From the NCBI GenBank assembly GCA_016256075.1, contig SDVU01000488.1:1-12936 (forward strand): a stretch of 12,936 bases of DNA. The letters run 5' to 3'. The notes beneath the pieces are model-generated. The model was not told where the DNA came from and did not search any database. It worked only from the letters and a program-made list of their open reading frames with translations. This document shows, in pieces, positions 1 through 6,900 of this stretch. A program made the translations under genes and the position numbers. Numbering within the stretch: position 1 is the stretch's first letter; the number at the start of each line of letters is the position of its first letter. The DNA comes from Dictyocoela muelleri (lineage: Eukaryota; Microsporidia).

Positions 1-399
1 ATAATTTTTGTCTTTTATTTCAGTTGCTATCTTTTTTCTCTCTTGTAAATTTTTTTTCATGAGGACTTAAAAAAATCTAACAAAAATAAAGATAAAATTT
101 TAGTTTTTTCCAGCATTTAGTGTAATGAGATTTTATTTTTAAGAAAATTCTTAAAAAAATTGAATTTCTTAGAAAATCGACCGTGCCTAAAACTTCAATA
201 CGCTACAGTAGGTAATAAACAAGGCCTCCAATTGTATTAATCAAGTATTTTCTCTATAATATGCTGTTTAATAAAAAATTTCGGCGTTTTAAACACAAAA
301 AACCCGTAGAGACTAAAAAAAATCGAACATTTTTTGGCCTAAAAAACGAAATCGGCTGTACCTATAAAATCTCTTTAGAAGAATCGAAACGGCTAAATC
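1..399. other. AT-rich stretch without a recognisable gene
   Basis: No open frame of useful length and no inverted or tandem repeat was seen here. The sequence is mostly A and T runs, with a few GC-richer words around 180-230 and 345-400. It lies directly upstream of the decayed MULE transposase on the plus strand, so it may hold the more decayed front part of the same gene. I could not recognise the expected first catalytic Asp motif (DGTF-like) here. Confidence 0.5.
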
Positions 400-1075
400 A
401 GAATTCAAATTGGATTTAATTTAATATTGTACAAATCGAGTTTGAAACGCCGCTTTCATTGCAATAAAATCAGTCTTTTCAGGCTCATCTATTAAATGAT
501 GTTTTTCACTTTGTAAAAGCAATTTGGTGGAAATTAGTGGAGATATGTCTTAAACCTAGGTTTAATAATGATCCATACATTAGAGTGTGTTTAAATGAAA
601 ACTTATTTAACACTTATTCATTTAACTGTTATTGATGAAGGATGGTTAATCATAAAGAACTTTCGACATAACTCACATAAGAAATCAATGTCTTTTTTTG
701 AATATTTTGAATCAACCTGGCTATAAAACACGAAAATTCTATTCAACAGAATTATGTAGTCTCAGTATAAGGCCATTGAGAAAGAATTAATAATTATGTC
801 GGAAGTATTCACACAAATATTAACGGTTTGATGCGTGAAACTCGTCCTAATTTTTACGATCTTCTTAATAAGCTGGTTAAAATTCAAATTGGAAACTTCT
901 TAGAATATGAATGATTTATCTTTGGAATAAATATCATAGGAAGACAGGAGAGTTTAAATAGCAAGATACTAGGATATAAAATCTCACACAGATGTATGGA
1001 GACGGCCATATAATCTAAAAAGTCATATTCTAAGTTTATCAAAAGGTATTAGAATGAATATTTAAGATATAATTA
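400..1075 (+). pseudogene. decayed MULE-type transposase (C-terminal two thirds)
   Basis: Remnant of a Mutator-like (MULE) DDE transposase on the plus strand. Three family blocks can be read, in the usual order. Around 430-560 a stretch reading FETPLSL, then IKSVFSGSSIK, then HFVKAIWWKLVEICL matches the block around the second catalytic region (xDFExA...IKxxFP...CxFHFxxAxxxKxxxxGL). At 690-720 FFEYFESTWL matches the block before the catalytic Glu. At 789-876 NNYVGSIHTNINGLM and RPNFYDLLNKL match the TNNxVEGxHxxLN...HPNxxxLxxxL block. The consensus Glu of VEG/VES reads as Gly (GGA), so the third catalytic residue is lost. The blocks lie in different frames with several stops, so the gene is dead. 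The reading may run on to about 1075 (YSKFIKRY, NEYLR). No MULE terminal repeats or 9-10 bp target duplication were identified. Family call rests on motif order, not on a database match. Confidence 0.6.
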
Positions 1076-1129
1076 TTTTCTATATTCTTGCATATTTAAA
1101 GTTAAAAAATATCTTTTAAAAAATGCACA

Positions 1130-1198
1130 ATTGAGATGATGCACAATTGACACAGTAGAAAATCGGTACATAACCGGAGGCTAACCCGTTGTAGAACC
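1130..1198 (+). repeat. 69 bp direct repeat, copy 1
   Basis: Starts ATTGAGATGATGCACAATTG and ends CTAACCCGTTGTAGAACC. A second copy in the same orientation lies at 1796-1864 with only a handful of differences. The two flank the foldback element 1194-1762; the last few bases of this copy (GAACC) coincide with the outer edge of the foldback arm. A short internal duplication of GCACAATTGA precedes it (1125-1134 and 1141-1150). Confidence 0.85.
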
Positions 1199-1762
1199 TA
1201 AACTCGCCAAAATTAAAAACAGTTCAACTCGCCAAAATATCGAAATAAAAATTATTTATAAAGCATTAAAAAATGGAATTTTTATATTCGAAAAGCCAAA
1301 TAAACAAGAAATTGCTAATTCTCACACGAGTTATACCCATCGGATAACTAAGTATTTATTGGTAAAAGCACGAATATGTTTCTTATTCCAATAAGATTAA
1401 AATGGCGAGATAAATCTATATATAATCAATAATTGTTTCAGGAGATTTATAGACTCTTGCTAAATTATATACTACACCAAATTTGATAAATTTCTATAAT
1501 ATCTCTGAATTTTAATTATTGATTATATATATTTATCTCGCGATTTTAAGCTTTTTTGAAATAAGAAACATACTCGGGGCTCTAACCAATTAAGACTTAA
1601 AAATCATTATAATGAGGTCATCAATTCGTTATTTAACAGGGAATTTCTTGTTTCTTTGGGCGTTCCAATGATAATATTCTATTTTTATATGCTTTATAAA
1701 TAATTTTTTTTAAAGATATTTTGGCGAGTTGAACCGTTTTTAATTTTGGCGAGTTTAGGTTC
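1194..1762. mobile_element. foldback (MITE-like) element with long inverted arms
   Basis: A ~570 bp inverted repeat. The left arm, beginning GAACCTAAACTCGCC at 1194, is mirrored by GGCGAGTTTAGGTTC ending at 1762. The match continues inward through two copies of AACTCGCC per arm, a shared TTATTTATAAAGCAT block, AAACAAGAAATT, ATGTTTCTTATT and an inner block around GATAAAT and TATAATCAAT, with indels. The arms are roughly 250-270 bp with a small unpaired centre near 1445-1490. It has no coding capacity, as expected for a non-autonomous element mobilised in trans. Which superfamily supplied the transposase is unknown. A third inverted AACTCGCC lies just outside the right arm (about 1774-1781). 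Confidence 0.8.
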
Positions 1763-1795
1763 AACTTGCTTATAGGCGAGTTGAACCGAAGCCTA

Positions 1796-1864
1796 ATTGA
1801 GATGGTGCACAATTGACACAGTAGACAATCTGTCCATAACCAGTGGCTAACCCGTTGTAGAACC
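1796..1864 (+). repeat. 69 bp direct repeat, copy 2
   Basis: Second copy of the sequence at 1130-1198, starting ATTGAGATGGTGCACAATTG and ending CTAACCCGTTGTAGAACC, followed here by unrelated CAATTTAT. It is far longer than any usual transposon target duplication, so it probably reflects a segmental duplication around the foldback element or a composite element end. Confidence 0.85.
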
Positions 1865-1924
1865 CAATTTATATTACAAATTATTTAGATATGTATTATA
1901 TGATGACGATATCTATAATTGTAA

Positions 1925-2170
1925 GCAGAAAGAGTTGTCTCTGCCCGATGTATTTAGAGCTTATGTTTCCCAAGATTCGATAATACACACTTCTAGGACA
2001 GCCAGAGACACGGCTGTCCACGCAATTTTTATTTATCAATTACTTAGCCGAATAAAGATAATTTGAGGCTTTCAAGTTTTTTTCTTTAATTTTACTCTTA
2101 ATTTGCCTAGATGCGTCGCCGCACTATCATAAGCATAAGGAGTTCCTTCCATCTCATCTTCACAATAAAC
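1925..2170 (-). mobile_element. fossil repeat copy a, possibly retroelement-derived
   Basis: Diverged copy of a repeat also found at 11655-11910 and 12667-12936, all in the same orientation. Landmarks shared along its length include GTTGTCTC, a CTGT..CGC..TTTT block, GAGGCTTT and the well-kept GATGCGTC(G/A)CCGCACT near 2111-2127. On the minus strand the copies share a weak protein-like pattern (DASRQ followed by hydrophobic residues) that resembles the RNase H part of Ty3/Gypsy-type pol. That resemblance is short and tentative. The copy is old and thoroughly broken, with several breaks, and its ends are not defined. Confidence 0.5.
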
Positions 2171-2399
2171 AAACTTTTAATATCTATAAAACACCGGGAT
2201 ATCTGTATATTTTACTATATTTCTATAATTATTGACCGCTTAATTTCAATCTCAATTATTTATTATATTTACGTCTGCAGGATTCAAATCCAAATCTTCA
2301 AATTAGGATTTAAAAGTAGAAACTACATAACTATTTGGCTACATTATGCAGAAATATTTTTTTTGGCAAGTTTCGGAGTATAGATTTCTGTGCGAAAAC
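2171..2399. other. gene-less AT-rich stretch
   Basis: Contains only short chance frames made of isoleucine-rich low-complexity sequence. No repeat, RNA fold or family motif was recognised. Confidence 0.5.
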
Positions 2400-2480
2400 C
2401 CAAAACTCGCCCTGGGCGAAATAAAAACAAAACTCGCCCTGGGCGAAGAAAAACAAAAACTCGCAATGAAGCGAGTTTAT
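2400..2480. repeat. three tandem hairpin units (AACTCGCC motif)
   Basis: Three imperfect ~27-30 bp units in a row. The first two each hold CTCGCCCTGGGCGA (2406-2419 and 2433-2446), a short self-complementary GC word. The third holds AAACTCGC, a 6 base loop and GCGAGTTT (2457-2478), a perfect 8 bp stem. The units are joined by A-rich linkers. The AACTCGCC core is the same word that opens the arms of the foldback at 1194-1762, so this cluster may be the debris of a related element end. Confidence 0.75.
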
Positions 2481-2899
2481 AGGCAGCCGATATTATTACG
2501 TAAAGGTTCGAAGAGAGTATGCTGACCCATATAAACACTAATGGAGAAGATATACTAGAAATATATAAATAAACACATTATGGGGATCTTTTATTATAAG
2601 TATACACGAAAAAGTGAAATTTTCGAGGAATTTTGCTTTTTTATCAAGAATATTCTCGGCGCTACTAGAGAAAAATTTCCCTTAAAAGGGGATCCTTTTC
2701 TCAAAGTTTGTGATTTTGTAATGAATTATATAAAAATGGTAATTAATATTTTTTTAAAATAAATAATGTTCCCTAATCGCTAAAAATCAGCTTGCAGATC
2801 CCCAGAAGGCGCTTATTCTTTCCTTATTAGTCGAATTGACCAAATATTTCTCATTGAAAGAAAGCTGCTTTTTAAATAATCAATATGTGTATATTGTGG
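2481..2899. other. gene-less stretch, one unrecognised 60-codon frame
   Basis: Holds an ATG-started plus-strand frame of 60 codons (2580-2762) with a lysine- and phenylalanine-rich product that I do not recognise. No upstream motif or conserved domain supports it, and chance frames of this length are expected in such DNA. GC-richer words such as GGGGATCC and TCGGCGC near 2650-2695 hint at some decayed coding sequence. The stretch ends at the outer terminal repeat of the large palindrome. Confidence 0.4.
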
Positions 2900-3330
2900 T
2901 GTGCAATATAAACACCCCCTGCACATTAATACCCTATCAAAATAAATGCATTTTGATATACTTTTTGAAAAAATCAATTTTTTTATATTAAAAATTTTAA
3001 TACCCTCGGTAAATATTATAACCCCTTTAAATTGATATAAAAATATATATTAAATCATTAATAAAGAATTACAAATGTAAAGCACATGCCATAACTACCC
3101 CCACCTTTTTGTTTCCTTAAAAATAAAATATTAAAAATTAAATATATAATAAAAAATAATAAATATAAATATTAAAATAAAAAAAAGAAATAAATATATT
3201 AAATAATAAATATAAAAATAATAATCAAATAATGAAATTAAAAAATACAAAAAAAAATAATAGAAAATACAATAATATATTTTTTTAAAAATTATAAAAA
3301 AATAAAAAAATAAAATAAAAAATTAAATGG
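2900..3330 (+). repeat. left terminal inverted repeat of the large palindrome
   Basis: Pairs with 6901-7554 read in reverse. Landmarks in both: CACATTAATACCCTAT, AATAAATGCATTTTGATAT, TAATACCCTCGGTAAATATT, GCCATAACTACCCCCACC and an A/T-only tract after 3120. The right copy carries an extra 27 bp tandem array, so the two arms differ in length. Confidence 0.85.
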
Positions 3331-3627
3331 TTCTTACCCGGCCACATGCCCCTCCAAAAAAAGGGGTAAAGTCTCATTCCTTTGAGCATACAACAAGATT
3401 TTTATTTGAAATAAGCTCAAAATCACGAGATCTTCTATAATATGAAAGAATTATATCATAAGAAGATTTTTAGAAACCCCCCCCATAAAATCTTCTTATG
3501 ATATAATTCTTTCATATTATAGAAGATCTCGTGATTTTGAGCTTATTTCTAATAATAATCTTGTTGTATGCTCAAAGAAATGAAACTTTATCCTTTTTAG
3601 GAGGGTGGGCTGGTGGCCGGGTTCATA
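3331..3627. repeat. hairpin P1
   Basis: Inverted repeat with arms of about 145 bp and a short C-rich loop near 3477-3484. The arms share CCCGGCCAC, TTTGAGCATACAACAAGAT, GAAATAAGCTCAAAAT, CACGAGATCTTCTATAATAT and GAAAGAATTATATCATAAG. It is the inverted counterpart of P5 (5534-6900). It contains two uninterrupted copies of the 8 bp site GATCTCGT (3525-3532 and inverted 3425-3432) that corresponds to the target of transposon B. Confidence 0.9.
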
Positions 3628-3890
3628 AGTTACTTTTATTCTTAAGGAAAAAATATAAGATCTCGCTCTAAAAGTATCAGTAATTTTGCGGGGAAGAGAA
3701 ACTAGAAGAATAATTAATACCTCAAATTTCATTTTGATTAATAATATTGAATTTAAATTTTCAATTTGACTGGAAATTATATTTTTACTAAATTTGGCTT
3801 TGCCAAATATAGTAAAAGTATAATTTCCGATCAAATTGAAAATTTAAATTAAATATTATTAATCAAAATGAAATTTGAGGTATCAATTTT

Positions 3891-3898
3891 TTTTCTAG
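3891..3898 (+). repeat. 8 bp target-site duplication, left of transposon A
   Basis: TTTTCTAG, repeated exactly at 4857-4864. The mirror half of the palindrome has the site once (inverted, CTAGAAAA at 5266-5273) with no insertion. Confidence 0.9.
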
Positions 3899-4856
3899 GG
3901 AGTTCCGGGACTTTAATGCCTACATTTCAGTATAAAAATAAATAAAAAACAACCCTTCAAAAAAACGATCAACTCATAAAAATTTTTATAAAATTATCTT
4001 TAAATTCCTCTCCAGTATTCCTTTTTAACACAAATAAAGCCCATTTATACTTTAAAAATGGCGTATTAAAGTACCTTTTTCCAACAAATTTTTTAATAGC
4101 ATACCAATTGCCTTCTATAGTGTTTGTGTAGACTCCTGTCAAGGGATCCACAAAACATTTGCTATGATTAACTGTTGAATGTAAATGGAAGTTACTTATA
4201 GTACTATACCCGCGCCAACAGTCTGTATATACTTTAGTACCTAATAAAACATTTATTCTGATTAATGATTCCAAAGTTGAGGAATCACGCTTTTCAACAA
4301 TCTTTAAGAATATCTTGCGTGATTCTGACCTTTCAACACCACCAACTACCCAGCTACCTCTAACACGATGCCCCCGGTTATATTTACGCTTCTAAAACTA
4401 AGATTCATCGATTTCCACGACTAACTGATCACCTCCTATTAAAAACCTTGATTAAACTGAATACTAACCTACTAAAATATATAAGGTACGCAACCCGTAT
4501 TTCCATCGACTTCTAATTCGTCCGAAATCTCTCCCGTCTCCTTCTCGTTAAATAAATACAGCACAATTCTTAGTACTTTTGTCCATGATATATGCAAATT
4601 ACTAATCATGGTATCCTCCAGTGCCGAAAAGCGTCTTTTACAACTTCTTCGCCGGCATCTAACTCTAAAAGTATCGACATAAATCAACTTTACGATCCCC
4701 AAACATTTCCTACACAACAATAAATCAACATGCTCAAGAGTAGCTACTCTAAACTCTTCCAAAACCTCATCCATCACTCTTTTTCTTATCATTTTTGAAG
4801 GGTTGTTTTTTATTTATTTTTATACTGAAATGTAGGCATTAAAGTCCTACACAGCC
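3899..4856 (-). mobile_element. Merlin-type (IS1595/ISXO2-like) DNA transposon A
   Basis: A 958 bp element with terminal inverted repeats matching over 57 bp (3908-3964 and 4791-4847; outer part GGACTTTAATGCCTACATTT) and a more diverged outermost ~9 bp beginning GG on both sides. It is flanked by an 8 bp duplication, which fits the 8-9 bp duplications known for Merlin. Its single gene fills nearly the whole interior on the minus strand, and the start codon lies at the inner edge of the right terminal repeat. The element was complete when it inserted and has since lost coding capacity. Confidence 0.92.
3969..4792 (-). pseudogene. ISXO2-like (Merlin) transposase of element A, inactivated
   Basis: DDE transposase that would cut and join the ends of element A in the nucleus. 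About 274 codons, the usual length for the family. The N-terminus, from the ATG at 4790-4792, holds a zinc ribbon with C27-x2-C30 and C46-x4-C51 (CRKC, then RCRRRSCKRRFS). The catalytic residues are all still encoded: D in VEIDES (4407-4409), D in VYTDCW (4221-4223) and E in TNTIEGNW (4113-4115), with the family words KRKYNRGHR and SWVVGGVER between the first two. It is broken by two TAG stops directly after IDES (4398-4400 and 4392-4394, in IDESxFxKRKYNRG) and by a frame change with further stops near 4440-4475. The 3969-4274 part stays open to its stop. The family call is firm. Confidence 0.92.
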
Positions 4857-4864
4857 TTTTCTAG
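4857..4864 (+). repeat. 8 bp target-site duplication, right of transposon A
   Basis: TTTTCTAG, identical to 3891-3898. Confidence 0.9.
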
Positions 4865-4897
4865 TTTCTCTTCTCCCCAAAATTACTGATATCTTTT

Positions 4898-5232
4898 GCG
4901 GTCCTATTTGCTAGACATATTTATGTTCAAATAATATAGTTATTTTGTTTTAGGGTTAGGGTGAACAATTCTAAAAGAAAATTTCTTTTTTCGCAATTTA
5001 ATTAAATATATGCTTCGCCTTATGCTATTATATTATTTGTATAAATAATAATTTATTTATTAACAATCAATTTAAAAGTAATATTTATAAAGCATAATAT
5101 AATAGCATAAGGGGATGCATATATGTTGATAAATTGTGAAAAAATAAAATTTTTTTTATAATTCTTCACCCTAACCCTAAAACCAAATAACTATATTATT
5201 TGAACATAAATATGTCTAGCAAATAGGACCGC
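4898..5232. repeat. central hairpin P3 (axis of the large palindrome)
   Basis: Inverted repeat with its centre near 5060. Arms share GCGGTCCTATTTGCTAGACA, AACATAAATATGTCTAGCAA read from the other side, AACTATATTATTTG, the telomere-like TTTAGGGTTAGGGTG and CTTATGCTATTATATTAT. It is the innermost part of the two mirror halves, not an independent insertion that I can delimit. Confidence 0.85.
4949..4963 (+). repeat. telomere-like TTTAGGGTTAGGGTG (inverted copy at 5167-5181)
   Basis: Two tandem TTAGGG units in each arm of P3, at 4949-4963 on the plus strand and as CACCCTAACCCTAAA at 5167-5181. The G-rich strands point towards each other across the axis. Only two units per arm, so this is a motif and not a telomeric array. 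Confidence 0.6.
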
Positions 5233-5490
5233 AAAAGATATCAGTAATTTTGAGGAGAAGAGAAACTAGAAAAATAATTGATACCTCAAATTTCATTTTG
5301 ATTAATGATATTAATTATAATTCTTAAAATTGATGAATTTTTTTTCTTTTATATTTGGCAAAACCAAATTTAGTAAAAGTATAATTTCCGATCAAATTGA
5401 AAATTTAAATTCAATATAATTAATCAAAATGAAATTTGAGTATTAATTATTCTTCTAGTTTTTCTTCCCCTCAAAATTACTGATACCTTT
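5233..5490. repeat. hairpin P4 (inverted copy of P2, uninterrupted)
   Basis: Inverted repeat from AAAAGATATCAGTAATTTT (5233) to AAAATTACTGATACCTTT (5490), centre near 5358. Nearly the same sequence as P2 read in reverse, but without transposon A, so it keeps the pre-insertion site CTAGAAAA at 5266-5273. The left arm has small losses near 5310-5345. Confidence 0.9.
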
Positions 5491-5724
5491 AGAGCGAGAT
5501 CTTATCATTTTTTCTTAAGAATAAAAGTAAATTATGAACCCGGCCACCAGCCCACCCTCCTAAAAACGGTAAAGTCTCATTCCTTTGAGCATACAACAAG
5601 ATTATTATTTGAAATAAGCTCAAAAATACGAGTTTATTTTAATATGAAAGAATTATATCATAACAAGATTTTATGGAGGGTTTCTAAAAATATTCTTATG
5701 ATATAATTCTTTTATATTTAGAAA

Positions 5725-5732
5725 GATCTCGT
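5725..5732 (+). repeat. 8 bp target-site duplication, left of transposon B
   Basis: GATCTCGT, repeated exactly at 6808-6815. The mirror hairpin P1 holds the uninterrupted site at 3525-3532, followed by GATTTTGAGC as it is to the right of B. Confidence 0.9.
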
Positions 5733-6807
5733 AAGTCAAGTAAAGATTTTGGCCCTAGACCAAAGTAGCTCTCTTGGAATGTAATTTATAAAATATAAAT
5801 TCTATTTTTTTTCTAAATCTAATTTTTTAATAAAATAGTTTATTAATTAGTAGGTCAAATGCAACACGATATCTTGTGGATTTCTGTTTCGGCAAAATTT
5901 TTTCAGAAATAGAAAAAAAACTCATTAAATTTCCAACATTATCACGTATACATCCATTTCCTTCCATCATTTGCTGGTTAAATTAAGCCTAAATTCACTC
6001 AATCTTATTGGTATGTCTACCTTCTTCATTCACAAATCCTGTTGAATGATTCACAACATGATGAGGTAAATTTAAATTATCGGCAGTTTGTGGTAGCTCG
6101 ACAATCCATCAGTTGTTATAACACTACCAACACGTATATAATCTTCAAGTACGAGTGATAAGATGTTTATAGTTCTATCTGGAACTATGGTTATAAAGAA
6201 GTATTGTCTCGCCGTATTGCCCTCTATTCCTCCTACAAGCCATAAAGTATCGAGAGTATCAGGTTTATTAGATGGGGTTTTTATTTTGCGTCTTCTGTGA
6301 AGTATCACAGTTTCATCCACCTGAACCTCGATTCCTGATCCTCCGATCAATTTATGTTCTGTTAAAATTTCCCTCATTATGTCTTTTAACTTCCCTTTGA
6401 TTTTTTCTATAGTCACTTTGGATAATCCAGTGATTATTGCTATATCTTTGTTTTTAATCCCTAATGTAAACAAAAATACCACGAATATATATTTATGCGC
6501 TCCAACCTTTTCTCTCGGCCCCTTTATTATTCTTCTTATGCACTCTCTATTCACACAACGATAAATGTATGATTTCTTATCGCTGAATTTTTTGTTGTCA
6601 GTCTTGCATCTTTTCCAAAACTGCAAAGTATTGACTCCCTTAGAATATTATTGTAAAGTAAATACTCTATTGCTTTTTCATCACTGTGGAAAATTATAGA
6701 TTTATAGTTCAGGAAATGTTCAACCATAAGAGAGACTGTTTTTTTAAATGTGCTTTAGTAAAGATTTTGTCCCAAAAATTTTTTGGGCAAAAATCTTTAA
6801 TTGACCC
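5733..6807 (-). mobile_element. Merlin-type (IS1595/ISXO2-like) DNA transposon B
   Basis: A 1075 bp element flanked by an exact 8 bp duplication. Its terminal repeats are short and diverged: GTCAAGTAAAGATTTTGGCC from 5735 against the reverse of GGGCAAAAATCTTTAATTGAC (6784-6804). They are unrelated in sequence to those of element A, so this is a different lineage. One transposase gene on the minus strand fills most of it; about 95 bp at the left and 80 bp at the right are non-coding. Confidence 0.9.
5827..6727 (-). pseudogene. ISXO2-like (Merlin) transposase of element B, inactivated
   Basis: About 300 codons in all, full family length. The best start is the ATG at 6725-6727: MVEHFLNYKSIIF followed by DEKAIEYLL and NILRES is the family's N-terminal block. 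A frame change near 6615-6600 shifts into the long open part (184 codons, 6626-6072). That part carries the second half of the zinc ribbon (YRCVNREC), a helix-turn-helix-like segment (GIKNKDIAIITGLSKVTI), the first catalytic Asp in VQVDET (6315-6317), LWLVGGIEG, and the second Asp in VITTDG (6108-6110). Another frame change near 6080 leads into HHVVNHSTGFVNEEG and TNKIE, whose Glu (5998-6000) is the third catalytic residue. The next codon, normally part of IExxW, is a TGA. The C-terminal helices continue as MMEGNGCIRDNVGNL to a stop at 5827-5829. Inactive, but least decayed of the three Merlin genes in its core. Confidence 0.9.
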
Positions 6808-6815
6808 GATCTCGT
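6808..6815 (+). repeat. 8 bp target-site duplication, right of transposon B
   Basis: GATCTCGT, identical to 5725-5732. Confidence 0.9.
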
Positions 6816-6900
6816 GATTTGAGCTTATTTTAAAGTAGAATCTTGTTGTATGCTCAAAGGAAAGGAACTTTACGCTTTTTAGTGGGAGGGGGGTAAGAAC

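Larger units (their letters stand above)
3671..4897. repeat. hairpin P2, split by transposon A
   Basis: Inverted repeat whose axis lies in ATTTGGCTTTGCCAAAT at 3792-3808. Arms share AGTATCAGTAATTTTG, GAAGAGAAACTAGAA, CCTCAAATTTCATTTTGATT, AATTTAAATTTTCAATTTGA and TTTTACTAAATTTGG. The right arm is interrupted by transposon A (3899-4856) with a duplicated TTTTCTAG, and resumes at 4865-4897. It is the inverted counterpart of P4 (5233-5490). Confidence 0.9.
5534..6900. repeat. hairpin P5 (inverted copy of P1), split by transposon B
   Basis: Starts ATGAACCCGGCCACCAGCCC and ends near GGGTAAGAAC. Arms share the same words as P1 (TTTGAGCATACAACAAGAT, GAAATAAGCTCAAAA, GAAAGAATTATATCATAA). The right arm is interrupted at GATCTCGT by transposon B and resumes at 6808. 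Confidence 0.9.

Noticed and set aside
1130-1864. 69 bp flanking repeats as terminal repeats of a small LTR-type element
   Set aside because: They are very short, lack terminal inverted dinucleotides, primer-binding site and polypurine tract, and the interior is a plain inverted repeat.
2111-2383. 90-codon plus-strand open frame
   Set aside because: Isoleucine- and tyrosine-rich low-complexity product overlapping fossil repeat copy a. No motif and no sign of constraint.
2580-2762. 60-codon plus-strand open frame considered as a small gene
   Set aside because: No recognisable family, no upstream signal, and of a length expected by chance. Noted in the region entry only.
3517-3834. 105-codon minus-strand open frame
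   Set aside because: It is the chance translation of the right arm of hairpin P1, the spacer and the left arm of P2. It follows the palindrome and has no domain.
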